DNA of 7,021 nt from Verrucomicrobiales bacterium. GTDB lineage: Bacteria; Verrucomicrobiota; Verrucomicrobiia; Verrucomicrobiales; DEV007. The position numbers and the translations under genes were made by a program. Of this stretch, positions 5,482 through 7,021 are shown one piece after another. Position 1 is the first letter of the stretch. The number at the start of each line of letters is the position of its first letter. The stretch lies in assembly GCA_023253615.1 (NCBI GenBank), contig JALRFZ010000281.1, forward strand, positions 1-7,021, written 5' to 3'. A model generated the notes under the pieces. That model was given only the letters and a program-made list of their open reading frames with translations, was not told the origin of the DNA and ran no database searches.

Positions 5482-6675
5482 TTAAAGCAATTGGGAAAGC
5501 AGGGTCTTCGCTGGTACGGCCACGGGCGTGGATCTTTCGAAGGCATTCGCCTCCACATAGGAGAGGTCCCTCACGATTTGAAAGGCGTGCGGGGCACCTG
5601 TCTGCTTCTGGAAATGGTGCAGTGATGAACTGGGAGTGGCATCGGAAAGCTTGGCTTCGACGAGGAACCAGGGTCGCCCGTCCCGCACGATCAAAAAGTC
5701 GATCTCGCGTTGCTGCTTGTCCCGCAGGTATCTGAGTTCGAAGGTGCCGAGTCCAAGATCGGTCCAACCCTCGACGGCTTTGAGAAGATGGCACGCCACC
5801 AGGGTCTCAAAGCGCTGGCCTTCATCGGGAATGACCGACCAATCCCGCAGAAACCACTTCGGCTCTTTGCGCAGCGAACTGGCGATGTTCCGGAACCAGG
5901 GTTTGACGCAGAAACCGAAGTGCAGGGCTGCAAGCGTATCGACCCAGCTGCGGGCGGTGTGGGGTGAGACGGACACATCCCTCGCGAGGTTCGCGTAGGT
6001 GATCGTTTGGGCGCTGCGTTCTTCGAGGAGGCGGGCCATGATCTCGAGGAGCGGCAGTTCCTGGATTCTCGTGAGATCCCGGGCGTCTTCGCGGATGAGC
6101 TGGGTCCGTCGCAGATTCCGCCACCTCCGTGAAAAGGTCTCGCTCGCCTTTTCCCAAGGTTCCGGAAATCCGCCCCATCGCAGGAGAGCCTCCCATTGGT
6201 CGTGCGCCAACTCTCGTGGAAGTCTCCACAAGGATTCGTCGGGGAGTTCGGTTCCGAGCAGCTCGGCCACACTCAGGGGGTGCATCCGGTAGAGAAAATA
6301 CCGTCCCATCAAACTGTCCCCGCCCTTTCGAAAGACATCGAGGCGGGACAATCCCGTTACAAGGATGCGGCAATCCTGCTCATGCAGGTCGAAGAATCCT
6401 TTGAGAAACGATTTCCAGCGCGGGTATTTGTGCAACTCGTCGAACACCACCACCGGCTTCGCATCGGACAAAACCAGCAGACCGGCCGCCTCCGCCACCG
6501 CCGTGGGGCCCGAGGTCACGAGCCGGCTGTGATCCGCCAGATCCCAAGAGAAATAACGGTCGCCAAGCGCCCGGCAGGTCGTGGTCTTGCCCACCTGCCG
6601 CGGACCACTCACAAAAGCCATCTGCCGATGCTGGTGCAAATGGTCCCGCAAAATGCGACCGTAGAGGCGTTCCAT
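5482..6675 (-). CDS. AAA-type ATPase with DUF4143 nuclease-like C-terminal domain
   Basis: A 397-residue protein. The ATG at 6675 gives MERLYGRILRDHL, a typical start for this family; the frame runs back to 6795, but that part reads through a palindrome. Walker A is SGPRQVGKTT (residues 23-32), Walker B is VVVFDE (75-80), and the sensor region is LVTGLSRLDVFRKGGDSLMG (105-124). A winged-helix-like segment covers about 208-258 (ITYANLARDVSVSPHTARSW). The C-terminal DUF4143 part has a PD-(D/E)XK-like signature: REIDFLIV with Asp326, then FLVEAK with Glu340 and Lys342. All key residues are present, so it is probably intact. Members are widespread, often multicopy and horizontally moved in bacteria and archaea. 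Their function is not settled; DNA binding or processing is only inferred from the domains. No partner gene is adjacent. A palindrome 22 bp upstream of the ATG may autoregulate it. Confidence 0.93.
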   Translation of the reverse strand: MERLYGRILRDHLHQHRQMAFVSGPRQVGKTTTCRALGDRYFSWDLADHSRLVTSGPTAVAEAAGLLVLSDAKPVVVFDELHKYPRWKSFLKGFFDLHEQDCRILVTGLSRLDVFRKGGDSLMGRYFLYRMHPLSVAELLGTELPDESLWRLPRELAHDQWEALLRWGGFPEPWEKASETFSRRWRNLRRTQLIREDARDLTRIQELPLLEIMARLLEERSAQTITYANLARDVSVSPHTARSWVDTLAALHFGFCVKPWFRNIASSLRKEPKWFLRDWSVIPDEGQRFETLVACHLLKAVEGWTDLGLGTFELRYLRDKQQREIDFLIVRDGRPWFLVEAKLSDATPSSSLHHFQKQTGAPHAFQIVRDLSYVEANAFERSTPVAVPAKTLLSQLL

Positions 6676-6696
6676 GCTTAAAAAATGAATCAGTTT

Positions 6697-6720
6697 GCAT
6701 TTTGGTGAACACCAAAATGC
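6697..6720. promoter_or_regulatory. perfect palindrome, putative operator of the DUF4143 ATPase gene
   Basis: GCATTTTGGTG (6697-6707) and CACCAAAATGC (6710-6720) are exact inverses separated by AA. The site lies 22 bp before the ATPase ATG, where a core promoter or 5' leader would be. A further GCATTTTGGT half-site lies at 6729-6738, 32 bp (about three helical turns) from the first in the same orientation, and ATTTTGGTG recurs at 6801-6809. This fits a dimeric repressor or activator. The ATPase itself, through its winged helix, is a reasonable but unproven candidate. A role as an RNA hairpin is also possible. Confidence 0.6.
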
Positions 6721-6890
6721 GAGAAGCTGCATTTTGGTTGGAGGGGGCGCAGAAATGGGGCGAAGCCATTGGTGGCGGTTTGCAGCGGCGGTCACGGATT
6801 ATTTTGGTGCCCGCCGCCTCGGTGACGGGGAAGGGACTTTAAATTCAATATTCTAGGACCGACTCCCACCGCGACCCCCACCGCCGCTGA

Positions 6891-7012
6891 ATTCGCGCCC
6901 ATTCGCGTTGAAGATCCCCCCTCATCCGCGCCCATCGGCGGAAGCGCAGCGCATCCACGGTCATCCGCGTGAAAGGGATCTCAAACCACGAATCGCACGA
7001 ATCCAACGAATC
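6891..7012. repeat. 10-bp and 9-bp phased degenerate repeats
   Basis: Units of the form ATYCGCGnnn occur in pairs spaced exactly 10 bp apart: 6891 and 6901, 6924 and 6934 (ATCGGCG), 6953 (ATCCACG) and 6963. Then ACGAATC occurs three times at exact 9-bp spacing: 6988, 6997 and 7006. The array may continue past the right edge. It resembles the short-period repeats (the 'ATCCGCGTCCATCCGCG' and 'CCACGAATCCACGAAT' kinds) that I recall from intergenic regions of Verrucomicrobia, Planctomycetes and similar genomes. It lacks the spacers expected of CRISPR. Confidence 0.6.
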
Positions 7013-7021
7013 CCATCCTCC

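Larger units (their letters stand above)
6676..7021. other. upstream non-coding region of the ATPase gene
   Basis: No gene is supported in these 346 bases. The left part (6697-6809) carries the palindrome and additional ATTTTGGT half-sites. The middle (6810-6890) shows nothing clear beyond an AT-rich patch at 6839-6855. The right part (6891-7012) carries phased short repeats. A gene beginning beyond the right edge could use this as its upstream or downstream region. Confidence 0.6.

Noticed and set aside
6676..6795. 40-codon N-terminal extension of the ATPase
   Set aside because: It translates through the palindrome and starts at a GTG; family proteins begin near MERLYGRIL. The palindrome is better explained as a regulatory site.
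6891..7012. CRISPR array
   Set aside because: Units are only 7-10 bp, tandem and degenerate, with no unique 30-bp spacers and no cas genes.

Overview
The window looks like a stretch of a GC-rich bacterial chromosome. The style of the genes (Uma2 nuclease, a DUF4143 ATPase, a TPR protein with a distinctive N-terminus, families of short intergenic repeats) suggests Verrucomicrobiota or a related PVC lineage. That assignment rests on my recall of such genomes and is an inference; no rRNA or other marker gene is present.

Layout. Bases 1-822 hold the C-terminal three quarters of mnmA (tRNA 2-thiouridylase), entering from the left edge and ending just after a run of ten G. It converges, with a 12-bp gap, on a minus-strand block read from about 3055 down to 835. 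That block encodes a secreted or envelope protein of unknown function, an exported M23 (LytM-type) metallopeptidase and a Uma2-family PD-(D/E)XK protein. The gaps of 60 and 46 bp allow a shared transcript. A good sigma70-like promoter sits only 6 bp from the first ATG of this block, so its message may be leaderless. Divergent from it, 3263-4684 encodes a 473-residue cytoplasmic TPR protein.

From 4685 to about 5169 there is no gene I can support. The stretch is instead packed with inverted and direct short repeats, including two inverted arms each built from two motif copies at exactly 15-bp spacing. It ends where a 5'-truncated amidohydrolase remnant begins (ORF 5134-5475). The remnant's stop is 6 bp from the stop of a convergent DUF4143 AAA ATPase (5482-6675, minus strand), which keeps its Walker, winged-helix and nuclease-like motifs. 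Upstream of this ATPase lies a perfect 11-bp palindrome with extra half-sites, a likely operator. The right end (6740-7021) is non-coding and carries 10-bp and 9-bp phased degenerate repeats.

The left half is housekeeping or envelope biology. The right half (4685-7021) looks like a rearranged accessory segment: repeats, a broken metabolic gene, and an ATPase with its own putative control site. No complete novel multi-gene system can be demonstrated. The ATPase palindrome and the 15-bp phased repeat cluster are the most original signals.
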